Below are positions 7,235 to 14,663 of a DNA stretch of 18,485 bases, piece by piece. The stretch comes from Mariprofundales bacterium (lineage in GTDB: Bacteria; Pseudomonadota; Zetaproteobacteria; Mariprofundales; S012-25), in the NCBI GenBank assembly GCA_015487905.1, contig WFOX01000065.1, forward strand, positions 1 to 18,485, in the 5' to 3' direction. The position numbers were made by a program, and so were the translations under genes. A model generated the notes under the pieces. That model did not search any database and had not been told where the DNA came from. It saw only the letters and a list, made by a program, of their open reading frames with translations. Positions within the stretch are counted from its first letter, which is position 1, and each line of letters starts with the position of its first letter.

Positions 7235-8145
7235 TGAAGGTTCATCCGCTGGCGCTTAGCCGTTTGCAGCCTGCGCCGATGCAGGCGCGCCGCGTGCATG
7301 CGATGCTGGATGATTGCGCGTCGTTGGCGCCTGTGGGAGCAAGCCTGGAGGACTTTCTTTGCGCGCTGCCGTCATTGGGAAGCGCCAAGGAGCTTGTGCG
7401 CCTGCGCGATGCGCTTGTGGCCGCCTTGCAGGCGAAGCGCCCGGTGTTGCTTGCGCTTGGCGGGCGCGCGATGCGCTTGGGGCTTGGGCCTTGGGCTGCG
7501 CGCTTGCTTGAAGAGGAGCTGGTCTCGGCCGTGGCGCTCACGGGGCAGGCGCTCGTGCACGATGTGGAGATGGCGTTGTTCGGCGCCATTGCCGAGCCCA
7601 ACGATCATCCCGGGGCGCCGGCTGAGGTGGGGGCGTTCATCGCTGAGGCCGTGCAGTTCGCGTCCGAAGAGGGCATCGGCGTGGGCGAAGCGGTGGCGCG
7701 CTGGCTTGCCGATCGTGCGCCTGAGCATCTGATGCATGCCGTGCTCGGCGTGGCCGGGCGCTTCGGCCTTCCGGCAACCGCGCATCTTGCGCCTGGGCTG
7801 GATGCCGTGCAGCTCTCACCGCAGTTGCATGGGGAAGCGCTTGGCGCTGCATCCATTCACGACTTTGCGCTTTTAGGCGGCTTGCTTGCGCAGGCGCAAG
7901 GCGGGGTCGTGCTTGTCCTGGCCTCTTCGGCGCACTTGCCCCGCGTGCTTGCGCAGGCTGCGCGCGCGGCAAGTAGTCTCGCTTCGCTTTCTTCGTTTAC
8001 ATTGGCGTATGTGGATGTGCATACGGGCACCTCAGCGGTGGAGGAGATGTTTGCAAGCGGACATGGCGTGCCATGCCGTTTGCGCGGGCCGGTGGAAATC
8101 CTGGCGCCGCTTTTGTTTGCGGCCGTGCGCGAGGCCTTGGGGTAG
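7234..8145 (+). CDS. Deoxyhypusine-synthase-like protein of unknown function
   Basis: The 303-residue product resembles the uncharacterised bacterial proteins related to deoxyhypusine synthase that sit in heptose gene clusters of, for example, Geobacter. Alignable landmarks are LLALGGRAMRLGLGP (family GAHVIKCGLSP), TGQALVHDVEMALFG (family NGAxxxHDFExAL), HGEALGAASIHDF and GGVVLVLASSAHLPRV. No eukaryotic-type WGK lysine loop is seen, and the usual HVIK is RAMR, so ordinary deoxyhypusine synthase activity is unlikely. The C-terminus is shorter than in the relatives recalled. ATG 7234 overlaps the gmhA stop (TGATG) with GGGGAGG upstream. Substrate and reaction are unknown; context suggests an envelope or heptose role. 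Confidence 0.7.
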   Translation: MKVHPLALSRLQPAPMQARRVHAMLDDCASLAPVGASLEDFLCALPSLGSAKELVRLRDALVAALQAKRPVLLALGGRAMRLGLGPWAARLLEEELVSAVALTGQALVHDVEMALFGAIAEPNDHPGAPAEVGAFIAEAVQFASEEGIGVGEAVARWLADRAPEHLMHAVLGVAGRFGLPATAHLAPGLDAVQLSPQLHGEALGAASIHDFALLGGLLAQAQGGVVLVLASSAHLPRVLAQAARAASSLASLSSFTLAYVDVHTGTSAVEEMFASGHGVPCRLRGPVEILAPLLFAAVREALG

Positions 8146-8148
8146 GGC

Positions 8149-8265
8149 ATGACCGACGACGGCTTCCACTGGAACCGCCGCGAGCCGCAGCGACCGTGGG
8201 GGCTTTTTCTGCTCGTGGGGGCGTTGTGCGCGCTATTGGCCTGGTTTTTGGCGCGCTCGCTTTAG
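8149..8265 (+). CDS. Possible 38-residue single-pass membrane protein
   Basis: A short frame starts 3 nt after the preceding stop: MTDDGFHWNRREPQRPWGL, then a hydrophobic run of about 17 residues (FLLVGALCALLAWFLA) and RSL. The layout of charged polar N-tail, Trp at the boundary, one membrane span and Arg near the end is what a real small membrane protein looks like. It fills the gap that would otherwise separate the neighbouring genes by 80 nt. Its last 40 nt overlap dolP in another frame. The Shine-Dalgarno (GGGTAGGGC) is weak. It could be a leader that couples translation into dolP. Function is unknown. Confidence 0.5.
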   Translation: MTDDGFHWNRREPQRPWGLFLLVGALCALLAWFLARSL

Positions 8266-8804
8266 CGCTTGCGGGCTGCGCGCCGGCCGTGCTCGTGGGC
8301 GGCGCGGCGGCCGGCGGGGCTGCGCTTGCGCTGGATACGCGGCCTGCTTCGCAGCACGCCTTTGATGTGGCGCTGGCCACGAAGATTGATACCAAGCTGC
8401 TTGCGAGCAAAAAGGTGCAGGCGCGTTGGATCAGCGTGGAGGTGATTGACGGCGTGGTGCATCTCACGGGTTTCGTGCCCGATGCCAAGCAAAAAGAGGC
8501 CGCTGAAGAAATCGCGCGCAGCGAGCCGGGCGTAAAAGATGTGCGCAACGATCTTCTCATCGGCAAGCCCACCTTCAAGCGTGAGGTTTCCGATAGCTGG
8601 ATCACGGCCAAGGTAAAAGCGGCGCTGTTTTCCGATCCCGTTGCGCCGGGGTGGTCGGTGCATGTGGAGACCGTAAATGGGCGCGTGTATCTGCGCGGTG
8701 TGGTGAAGTCCCGCAAGGAGGCCGATCGCGCCAGACTTGTTGCGCTTTCGGTGGATGGCGTGCGCGCGGTCGTGAACCTTTTGGAGGTGCGCCCGCCGCA
8801 ATGA
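8226..8804 (+). CDS. dolP: DolP-like lipoprotein with two BON domains
   Basis: DolP (YraP) is an outer-membrane lipoprotein that supports envelope integrity and BAM function in E. coli. The 192-residue product (E. coli 191) has a lipoprotein signal MRAIGLVFGALALALAGC with lipobox LAGC (Cys18). Two BON domains follow, about residues 45-115 (ISVEVIDGVVHLTGFV) and 122-190 (WSVHVETVNGRVYLRGVV). The start is GTG 8226, inside the preceding small ORF; no ATG gives a signal peptide. Its stop overlaps hldC as ATGA. Synteny with rsmI, lpoA, yraN and a SIS gene supports the name. Confidence 0.9.
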   Translation: MRAIGLVFGALALALAGCAPAVLVGGAAAGGAALALDTRPASQHAFDVALATKIDTKLLASKKVQARWISVEVIDGVVHLTGFVPDAKQKEAAEEIARSEPGVKDVRNDLLIGKPTFKREVSDSWITAKVKAALFSDPVAPGWSVHVETVNGRVYLRGVVKSRKEADRARLVALSVDGVRAVVNLLEVRPPQ

Positions 8805-9286
8805 CGGCGCCCAAGCCCGCGCCGGTGCTTGCGCGCGCGCAAGCGAAGGCGCTCGTGCAGCAATGGCGCTCGGAAGGCGCGCGCATCGTGTTTACGAACG
8901 GATGCTTTGATCTTTTGCATGCGGGCCATGTGCATTACCTTTTTGCCGCGCGCGCGCTTGGCGATCGGCTCGTGGTCGGTCTCAACGACGACGATTCCAT
9001 CCGCCGCCTCAAAGGCCCGTCGCGGCCGTTGCAGCCCCTTGAGGATCGCGCGCGCGTGCTGGCCGCGCTGCGCTGCGTGGATCTCGTCGTGCCGTTTTCC
9101 GAGGACACGCCGCTTGCATTGATTGAGCTTTTGCTTCCCGATGTGCTCGTCAAAGGCGCCGATTATCGGCCGGATGAGATCGTGGGCGCCGATGTCGTGC
9201 GCGCAGCCGGCGGCGAGGTGCGCACGATCCCGCTGCTTCCGGGCCGTTCCACGACGAAGCTTGTGGCGCGCGCCGCAGGCCGGTGA
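8801..9286 (+). CDS. hldC: D-glycero-beta-D-manno-heptose 1-phosphate adenylyltransferase (HldE C-domain alone)
   Basis: This enzyme transfers AMP from ATP to heptose 1-phosphate to form ADP-heptose for LPS core. The 161-residue product corresponds only to the nucleotidyltransferase half of E. coli HldE (RfaE2). Landmarks are FTNGCFDLLHAGHVHYL with the HxGH motif, VVGLNDDDSIRRLKG, DVLVKGADYRPDEIVGADVV and PGRSTTKLV. The kinase half (hldA) and phosphatase gmhB are not in the window. The start ATG overlaps the dolP TGA; a GGAGG lies about 13 nt upstream, rather far, so coupling is likely. The first 15 codons hold an 18-nt perfect palindrome (8827-8844). Confidence 0.93.
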   Translation: MTAPKPAPVLARAQAKALVQQWRSEGARIVFTNGCFDLLHAGHVHYLFAARALGDRLVVGLNDDDSIRRLKGPSRPLQPLEDRARVLAALRCVDLVVPFSEDTPLALIELLLPDVLVKGADYRPDEIVGADVVRAAGGEVRTIPLLPGRSTTKLVARAAGR

Positions 9287-10452
9287 AGCCGCTCGTCGTC
9301 GCCGATCGCTTTGCGCTCGGAGTGGAAGAGGCGCTTGCGCATATCCCCGTGCGCGCGCGCATCGTGGAACGCGAGGAGATTCCCAAGGTCGCCAAAGAGG
9401 CCGATGCGCTCATCGTGCGCTCCACGATCCGCGTGGATGCGGCGTTGCTTGCAGGCTCGCGCGTGCGCTTCGTGGCTACGGCCACGGTCGGCGACGATCA
9501 CATAGATAAAAAGGAGCTTGCGCGCCGCGGCATCGCTTGGGCGAATGCGCAAGGCTCCTCCACCCAGGCCGTTGTGGATTACATGGCGGCGGTGTTCGTG
9601 GAGCTTGTGGCCCAAGAGCGGCTTGCGCCGGATGCATGCGTGGGCGTGGTGGGCGTGGGCAGGATCGGCTCGCGCGTGGCAGCGCTCGCTGAGGCGCTTG
9701 GGTTTTCGGTGCTGCGCTTTGATCCGCCGCGCGCCGCACGCGAAGGCGGCACGGGATTTGTGTCCTTGGAGGACTTGCTTGCCAAGGCCGATGTGCTGTG
9801 CCTGCATGTGCCGCTGCACGATACGCCGCCGTGGCCTACGCGGAACCTCATCAACGACAAGCTGCTTACGCGTTTTCGCGGGCGCGGCGTGATCAACGCC
9901 GCCCGCGGCGGCTGCGTGGATCTGCAGGCGCTGCTTGCGTGGTTGGACGAAAAAGCGTCGCGCTGGGCCGTGCTGGATTGCTGGCCGCATGAGCCGCGCA
10001 TTCCCGCAAGTGCGCTTGGGCATCCGCAACTGGTGCTCGCCACGCCGCACATCGCCGGCCATTCGCTGGACGGCAAGGCGCGCAATACCGAGTTCGCGGT
10101 GCGCAAGCTTGCGCGCTTTTTCGGGTTTTCCTGTCCCTGGCGCGCGCAAGCCTGGCTTGGGATGCCGCCCAGCGTGCGCATGCCTGCGCTTTGCGGCCCT
10201 TGCTGGCAAGCTGCGGCGACGCTGCTTAGGCGTTTGTGCCCGATCGTGCGCGATGATGCCGTGATGCGCAGTTGGCTTGGGCTTGCTGACGATGCGCGCG
10301 CCAAGGCCTTTGCCGCCTATCGGCGCCGGTATCCTGCGCGCAGGGACTTGCCCGCAAGGCGCGTGCTTTTGCCAAGCCTTCCTTCGCCTGCGCTTGCGCG
10401 GATCTTGCATGCGCTGGGGCTTGTCTGGGGGATCGCCGACGACGAAGCGTGA
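9283..10452 (+). CDS. pdxB: Erythronate-4-phosphate dehydrogenase
   Basis: PdxB oxidises 4-phosphoerythronate in the DXP-independent route to pyridoxal 5'-phosphate typical of Gammaproteobacteria. The 389-residue product (E. coli 378) is a D-2-hydroxyacid dehydrogenase. It has the NAD-binding motif VGVVGVGRIGSRV, the PdxB-like FVATATVGDDHID and DPPRAAREG, and the catalytic Arg in NAARGG, Glu in CWPHEP and His in PHIAGHSLDGKAR. The last 100 residues form the PdxB-specific C-terminal region, here diverged. The start is GTG 9283, overlapping the hldC stop as GTGA. It is the last gene of the run that begins with rsmI. PLP made through this route would serve SpeA, though no direct regulatory link is seen. 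Confidence 0.92.
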   Translation: MKPLVVADRFALGVEEALAHIPVRARIVEREEIPKVAKEADALIVRSTIRVDAALLAGSRVRFVATATVGDDHIDKKELARRGIAWANAQGSSTQAVVDYMAAVFVELVAQERLAPDACVGVVGVGRIGSRVAALAEALGFSVLRFDPPRAAREGGTGFVSLEDLLAKADVLCLHVPLHDTPPWPTRNLINDKLLTRFRGRGVINAARGGCVDLQALLAWLDEKASRWAVLDCWPHEPRIPASALGHPQLVLATPHIAGHSLDGKARNTEFAVRKLARFFGFSCPWRAQAWLGMPPSVRMPALCGPCWQAAATLLRRLCPIVRDDAVMRSWLGLADDARAKAFAAYRRRYPARRDLPARRVLLPSLPSPALARILHALGLVWGIADDEA

Positions 10453-10463
10453 GCGCGATCACA

Positions 10464-10491
10464 TTGTCTTTGCAGGGGTATGGGGCAGAAT
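10464..10491 (+). promoter_or_regulatory. possible sigma70 promoter for the OmpA-like gene
   Basis: The 69-nt gap after pdxB contains TTGTCT (10464-10469) and CAGAAT (10486-10491) with 16 bp between them, each 4/6 to consensus. An inverted repeat GCGCGAT (10453-10459) / ATCGCGC (10490-10496) brackets the pair. A start near 10498 would leave a 24-nt leader with AGGAGGG. This is one of few gaps large enough to hold a promoter on this strand, but the match is modest. Confidence 0.3.
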
Positions 10492-10521
10492 CGCGCGACC
10501 TTTTCGCCAAGGAGGGATGGC

Positions 10522-12042
10522 ATGCGGATGCGTGCATGGATCACAGGAGCGCTTGCGCTTGGGGTTTGCGTAGGCGCTTCTTCGGTGATGGCGGCCACGA
10601 AGGAGGAGGTCGCAAAGGCGCTTGCGGCCGCAGAGGAGTTGCGCGCGCCGGAGTTTGCGCCGCTGCACTACGAAAAGGCGAAGGCGTTGTTCAAGCAGGC
10701 CGAGGAAGAGGCGGCGAAGGATCCCGAGCGCGCCGCGCGCACCTTGGATGCGGCGAAGCTCGCTGCGGAGAAGGCGGCGGAGCTTGCGGAGCAGTTTGCG
10801 CGCGCGTTTGCATCCCTTGTGGAGATGCGCGACAAGATGCAGCTCGTCGGCGCCGATCAGTATCGGCCGGATCTTGTAGCACGCGCCGAGGAGCAGTTCC
10901 GCAAGGTGGCAGAGGCGTTTGAGGACGGTGAAGAGGCCGTGGCGCGGCGCAACGAAAAAATCGCAAGCGATCTCATCAAGGCCGCGCAGGTCGTGGCGGC
11001 GCGTGAGAAGTTCGCAGCGCCATTGGGCCGCATGATCGCAGCCGCGCGCAAGGTGAAGGCGCGCGAGTTCGCCCCCAAGGCCTTTGGACGGGCGCTTGCG
11101 ATCAAGAAAAAGCTGGACAAGCTCGTGAAGAACGATCCTGAGCGCCAGGCGGAGGCGCATGCGCTGAGCGAAGAAGGGCTTGCCTATGCCAAGCGCGCGC
11201 TGGGGATCGGCGAGCTGGGCTCGCGCTTTGCGAAAACGCCGGCTGAGGTGGAGCGCTGGGTGGATGAAGAGGATGCGCGGCTTGCGCTGATCGCCAAGAT
11301 GTTCGGCGTGGGCTCGTTTCCGCCCGATGCCGATGCCGAGGCGATCGTGAAGACCATTCAAAGCCAGCTTGCGGCGCTCAAAGAGAGCTATGAGGCCGAA
11401 ATCGCCGATCGCGAGCAGACGATTGCGCAGTTGCAAAAGCAGCTGGCTGAAATGAACGAGCGGCTCGCGCAATACGAGGGCAAGGCGGCGGAGCTGGAAA
11501 AGCAGTTCGCCGAAATGGAGCTTTTGCGCAAGAAGCTGCGCATCAAGCGTGAGGCCGAGGCGAAGATCAAGCAAATCGGCAGCCTGTTTGCGCCCGAGGA
11601 GGCCGAGGTGCTGCTTACGCCGGAGGCGGATGTGATTCTGCGCATGCGTGGCATCAACTTCCGCAGCGGCAGCGCCGTGATCCCGCCTGCGGCCTATGCG
11701 CTGTTGGATCGCGTGCTGGAGGTCGTGCGCTTGTTCCCGGATCGTAAGATCCGCGTGGAAGGGCATACGGATTCGGTCGGCTCGGCCGAATACAACCAAA
11801 AGCTTTCCGAGCGCCGCGCGGAGGCCGTGCGCGATTACCTGCTCAAGCGGCTGGGCGATGCCGCAGCCCCTGCGATTGAGGCCATCGGCTTTGGCGAGTC
11901 GCGGCCGATTGCGAACAACGAGACCGCGGAAGGCCGCCGCAAGAACCGCCGCATTGACATCGTTTTTGTGGCGCCGCGCGTGCAGGCGAAGACGGAGGGG
12001 ATGCAAACGGGAGAAGAAGCGGCTAGAACACGCGAGGAATAG
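10522..12042 (+). CDS. OmpA-family peptidoglycan-binding protein with long periplasmic coiled coil
   Basis: The product (506 residues) is exported: signal peptide of about 24 residues ending in SSVMA before ATKEEV. Residues 25 to about 160 are an Ala/Glu/Lys-rich helical region resembling DUF4398 (AEELRAPEFAPLHYEKAKAL). Residues about 285-355 are predicted coiled coil with many heptad-like Leu/Ala. The C-terminal OmpA domain (about 370-490) has FRSGSAVIPP, VEGHTDSVGSAEYN with the diaminopimelate-contacting Asp, and LSERRAEAV with the matching Arg. It should therefore bind peptidoglycan. No beta-barrel is present. ATG 10522 has AGGAGGG at -12; ATG 10528 is an alternative. It probably tethers or spaces the envelope layers; the exact role is unknown. 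Confidence 0.85.
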   Translation: MRMRAWITGALALGVCVGASSVMAATKEEVAKALAAAEELRAPEFAPLHYEKAKALFKQAEEEAAKDPERAARTLDAAKLAAEKAAELAEQFARAFASLVEMRDKMQLVGADQYRPDLVARAEEQFRKVAEAFEDGEEAVARRNEKIASDLIKAAQVVAAREKFAAPLGRMIAAARKVKAREFAPKAFGRALAIKKKLDKLVKNDPERQAEAHALSEEGLAYAKRALGIGELGSRFAKTPAEVERWVDEEDARLALIAKMFGVGSFPPDADAEAIVKTIQSQLAALKESYEAEIADREQTIAQLQKQLAEMNERLAQYEGKAAELEKQFAEMELLRKKLRIKREAEAKIKQIGSLFAPEEAEVLLTPEADVILRMRGINFRSGSAVIPPAAYALLDRVLEVVRLFPDRKIRVEGHTDSVGSAEYNQKLSERRAEAVRDYLLKRLGDAAAPAIEAIGFGESRPIANNETAEGRRKNRRIDIVFVAPRVQAKTEGMQTGEEAARTREE

Positions 12043-12058
12043 CAACAAGGAGGGGGTG

Positions 12059-12268
12059 ATGTTTCTCAAAGACGCCAACGGCGATCTCGTGCAGGTCATG
12101 GATGTGCAGGAGCTCATTGATCCGCACAAGGACACCTTGCATGTGCGCTACCAAGCCGGCGAGGAACTCGGCGATCCCGTGGAAGTGAAAAAAGCGGATC
12201 TCGTGTTTCCATCGGGGGAGCCGCTTCCGCGCTGCTGGCTGGATCCCCACTATCGCGTGCACTTCTAG
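12059..12268 (+). CDS. Conserved small protein of unknown function (LPRCWLDPHYR type)
   Basis: This is a 69-residue soluble protein starting MFLKDANGDLVQVMDVQEL and ending with the motif FPSGEPLPRCWLDPHYR. I recognise this as a small family in Gammaproteobacteria that is often loosely labelled acetyltransferase, although it is far too short for a GNAT domain. No catalytic function can be assigned from sequence. A strong site AAGGAGGGGG precedes ATG 12059, so it is very likely translated. It lies 16 nt after the OmpA-like gene and 3 nt before the YihY gene. Confidence 0.8.
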   Translation: MFLKDANGDLVQVMDVQELIDPHKDTLHVRYQAGEELGDPVEVKKADLVFPSGEPLPRCWLDPHYRVHF

Positions 12269-12271
12269 CGC

Positions 12272-13534
12272 GTGAAGGGGGCGCGCGTCCCCACGGCACC
12301 CGGGGCGTTTCTCAAGCGCCTCGGGCGTCGCTTCGTGCAAGACGGCTGCTTTCAGCTCGCTTCTTCGCTCGCCTATGCCTCTTTGCTGGCCATCGGCCCG
12401 CTCGTCGTGCTCGGGTTTTCCGCGATGGCCTCGTTTCAAGGGGCCGAAGCGCTGGCTGAGCATGTGCGGCGCGTGCTGCTTGCGCATTTGTTGCCGACAA
12501 GTCAGCAAGCCGTGGAGCGGTATTTGGCTGAGATCGCGCATCGCGCAGGTGCGCTTTCCATCTTCGGTGCGCTGGGGCTTTTGCTCACTGGGGCTGCGCT
12601 TTGGCAAATGGTGGAGGATGCGTTCAACCGCATCTGGCGCGTGCGCAAAAAGCGCACGCTTTGGCATCAATGGCTGATTTTTTGGGCGTTTTTGACGCTT
12701 TTCCCGCTCTTTTTTGGGATTTCCATCACGATCACGACTTGGTTCGCGTCGTTGCCGCTTGCGCGCGAGGTGCAGCGCGGCGTGGAGTTTCTCACGCAGG
12801 CGCCTTTGCTGCTGCCTTGGCTTGCTTCTGCGGTGGGTTTTTTCTTTGCGTATCTTCTGCTTCCGAACACGCGCGTGGACAAGCGCGCAGCCGCCATCGG
12901 CGGCGCGGTGGCGGGGCTTTTGTTTGAGCTTGCCAAGCTTGGCTTTGCGTTTTATGTCGCACACATGGCGCATTGGCAGAAGCTGTATGGCGCGCTTGCA
13001 GCGCTACCGATTTTCTTGGTTTGGCTGTATCTGCTTTGGCTGATTGCGCTTTTTGGCGCGGAGCTTGCCTATTGCATAGAGCATCCGCAGGCCGTGCGGC
13101 GCTTGCGCGAGGATGAGGTGCGCTTCGTGGCGCTGCTCGCTGCGGCGGAATGCGCAGCCGGGCTTGCGGAAGGGCGGCTTTGGTGTGCGCAGGAGGCCGC
13201 GCAGCGCTGGGGTGTGTCGCGCGGGCTTGCGCGCTACATCGGCGAGCGCTTGGAGGATGCGGGCGTGTTCGTGCGCGCGCTTTGCGAGGCGGAAAGGGAA
13301 TGCTGGACGCTGGCCAAGGATGCGCATGCGCTTTCGTGTGCGGAGCTGTTTCAGCGCGTGGCCGGCGCGCTTGCCGCCCCGCCGGCTTGGCCAGCGCTTG
13401 CGGATTCGCCGTTGATGGAGCGCCTGCACGCCCAGCTTGCCGCAGCCGAGCAGGCGATGACGGAAAGGTTGGGAAGATGCTCGCTTGCCTCACTTGCCGA
13501 GGCGATGCAGCAGGAGACTTCCCGTGAGCCATAG
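12272..13534 (+). CDS. yihY: YihY/BrkB family inner-membrane protein
   Basis: The 420-residue product belongs to the BrkB/YihY membrane family, once called RNase BN, a label since withdrawn for E. coli YihY. Six membrane spans are visible at about residues 30-52, 92-112, 133-158, 176-198, 206-230 and 240-268. Family landmarks are LASSLAYASLLAIGPL, FNRIWRVR, YLLLPNTRV and WLYLLWLIALFGAEL. A cytosolic C-terminal tail of about 140 residues (from HPQAVRRLRED) looks helical and may form a winged-helix-like domain. GTG 12272 is the first usable start, 3 nt after the previous stop, with no clear ribosome-binding site. The overlap with the next gene is 11 nt. The biochemical role is unknown. Confidence 0.9.
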   Translation: MKGARVPTAPGAFLKRLGRRFVQDGCFQLASSLAYASLLAIGPLVVLGFSAMASFQGAEALAEHVRRVLLAHLLPTSQQAVERYLAEIAHRAGALSIFGALGLLLTGAALWQMVEDAFNRIWRVRKKRTLWHQWLIFWAFLTLFPLFFGISITITTWFASLPLAREVQRGVEFLTQAPLLLPWLASAVGFFFAYLLLPNTRVDKRAAAIGGAVAGLLFELAKLGFAFYVAHMAHWQKLYGALAALPIFLVWLYLLWLIALFGAELAYCIEHPQAVRRLREDEVRFVALLAAAECAAGLAEGRLWCAQEAAQRWGVSRGLARYIGERLEDAGVFVRALCEAERECWTLAKDAHALSCAELFQRVAGALAAPPAWPALADSPLMERLHAQLAAAEQAMTERLGRCSLASLAEAMQQETSREP

Positions 13535-14651
13535 CGTGCGGCTTTTGTTTGCCGATACCGAGCGCAGCGAAGACATGCGCTATGTGCTTGCGGCGTCCGT
13601 GCCGGATCCGCTCGTCGCCTGCGAATGGCAGGGAAAGTGGCATGTGCTTGCGCACGATTTGGAGCTCGGGCGGCTTGCGCGCACGGCGCGCGCCGTCGTG
13701 GAGGCCGAGGCGCCTTGGCGGACGCGTGCGCAAGAGCAGGGATTCGCGCCGCTTGGGGCGCTTGCGGCAGCAGCGGCGTGGCTGCGCGCGCATGAGGTGG
13801 AACATGTGCGCGTGCCCCCCGCGTTTCCCTTGCAGGCAGCCGAGCGGTTGCGGGGCTGGGGCTTTGCGGTGGAGGTGCAGGATCCGTTTTTGCCGGAGCG
13901 CGCGATCAAGCGCGAAGACGAGCTGCGCGAGATCGCGCGTGCGCAGCGTCTTGCAATGCGCGCGATGCGGATCGCGGAGAAGATGATCCGCACCTCGCGC
14001 GTGCGCGCAGATGGAAAGCTGGAGGACGGACAAGGAAGGCTGCTCACGAGCGAGCGCGTGCGCTTGGCGATGCAAATGGAGCTTTTGGCGCATGGCGCGG
14101 AAGCGCCCGTGATCATCGTTGCTTGCGGCAGACAAGCCGCCGATCCGCACGAGGAGGGAAGAGGGCCGTTGCGCGCAGGCGCGCCGATCGTCGTGGATGT
14201 GTTTCCGCGCTTGATTGCGAGCGGGTATTGGGGGGACATGACGCGCACCTTTTGCAAGGGAACGCCGCCGAAAAAGCTTGCTGCGATGCATCGCGCCGTC
14301 GTGCGCGCACAAAGACGCGCGCTTGCCATGCTGCGCGCAGGCGTGCGCGGGGAGGAGGTGCATCGTGCGGTGGAGGAGGTGTTCGCCGAAGAAGGCTTTG
14401 CGAGAAGGCGGCGCGGCAAGCGCGCGGAAGGGTTCATCCACAGCACCGGGCATGGGGTGGGGCTTGCCGTGCACGAAGCGCCGCGCCTTGCACCGGGTGG
14501 AGGGGAGCTCAAGCCCGGTCATGTCGTGACCGTGGAGCCCGGTCTATACTATGCGGATGCAGGCGGGGTGCGCGTGGAAGATCTCGTCGTCGTGGAAGAA
14601 GATGGCGTGCGCAACCTCACGCGATACCACAAGCGCTTGATCGTGCGCTAG
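13524..14651 (+). CDS. M24 family metallopeptidase (Xaa-Pro dipeptidase-like)
   Basis: The 375-residue product has the pita-bread M24 fold of aminopeptidase P and Xaa-Pro dipeptidases. All five metal ligands are visible: Asp225 (VDVFPRL), Asp238 (YWGDMTRTF), His310 (STGHGVGLAVHEAP), Glu338 (VTVEPGLYY) and Glu352 (VRVEDLVVV). An active dinuclear metal site, and cleavage of X-Pro bonds, is therefore likely. The N-terminal creatinase-like domain (1 to about 130) is reduced. GTG 13524 was chosen because AGGAGA is 7 nt upstream; it overlaps the YihY stop. The substrate cannot be deduced, and a creatinase-like role is not excluded. Confidence 0.88.
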   Translation: MSHSVRLLFADTERSEDMRYVLAASVPDPLVACEWQGKWHVLAHDLELGRLARTARAVVEAEAPWRTRAQEQGFAPLGALAAAAAWLRAHEVEHVRVPPAFPLQAAERLRGWGFAVEVQDPFLPERAIKREDELREIARAQRLAMRAMRIAEKMIRTSRVRADGKLEDGQGRLLTSERVRLAMQMELLAHGAEAPVIIVACGRQAADPHEEGRGPLRAGAPIVVDVFPRLIASGYWGDMTRTFCKGTPPKKLAAMHRAVVRAQRRALAMLRAGVRGEEVHRAVEEVFAEEGFARRRRGKRAEGFIHSTGHGVGLAVHEAPRLAPGGGELKPGHVVTVEPGLYYADAGGVRVEDLVVVEEDGVRNLTRYHKRLIVR

Positions 14652-14663
14652 CGGGGAGGCGTG

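Noticed and set aside
9163..12135. Long open frames on the minus strand opposite pdxB and the OmpA-like gene
   Set aside because: They are rich in Arg, His and Ala without recognisable domains and lie antisense to genes with clear family motifs. Such shadows are expected in GC-rich DNA.
12792..14522. 576-codon minus-strand open frame opposite yihY and the M24 peptidase
   Set aside because: Low-complexity Arg/Pro/Ala/His composition, no ribosome site and fully antisense to two well-supported genes.
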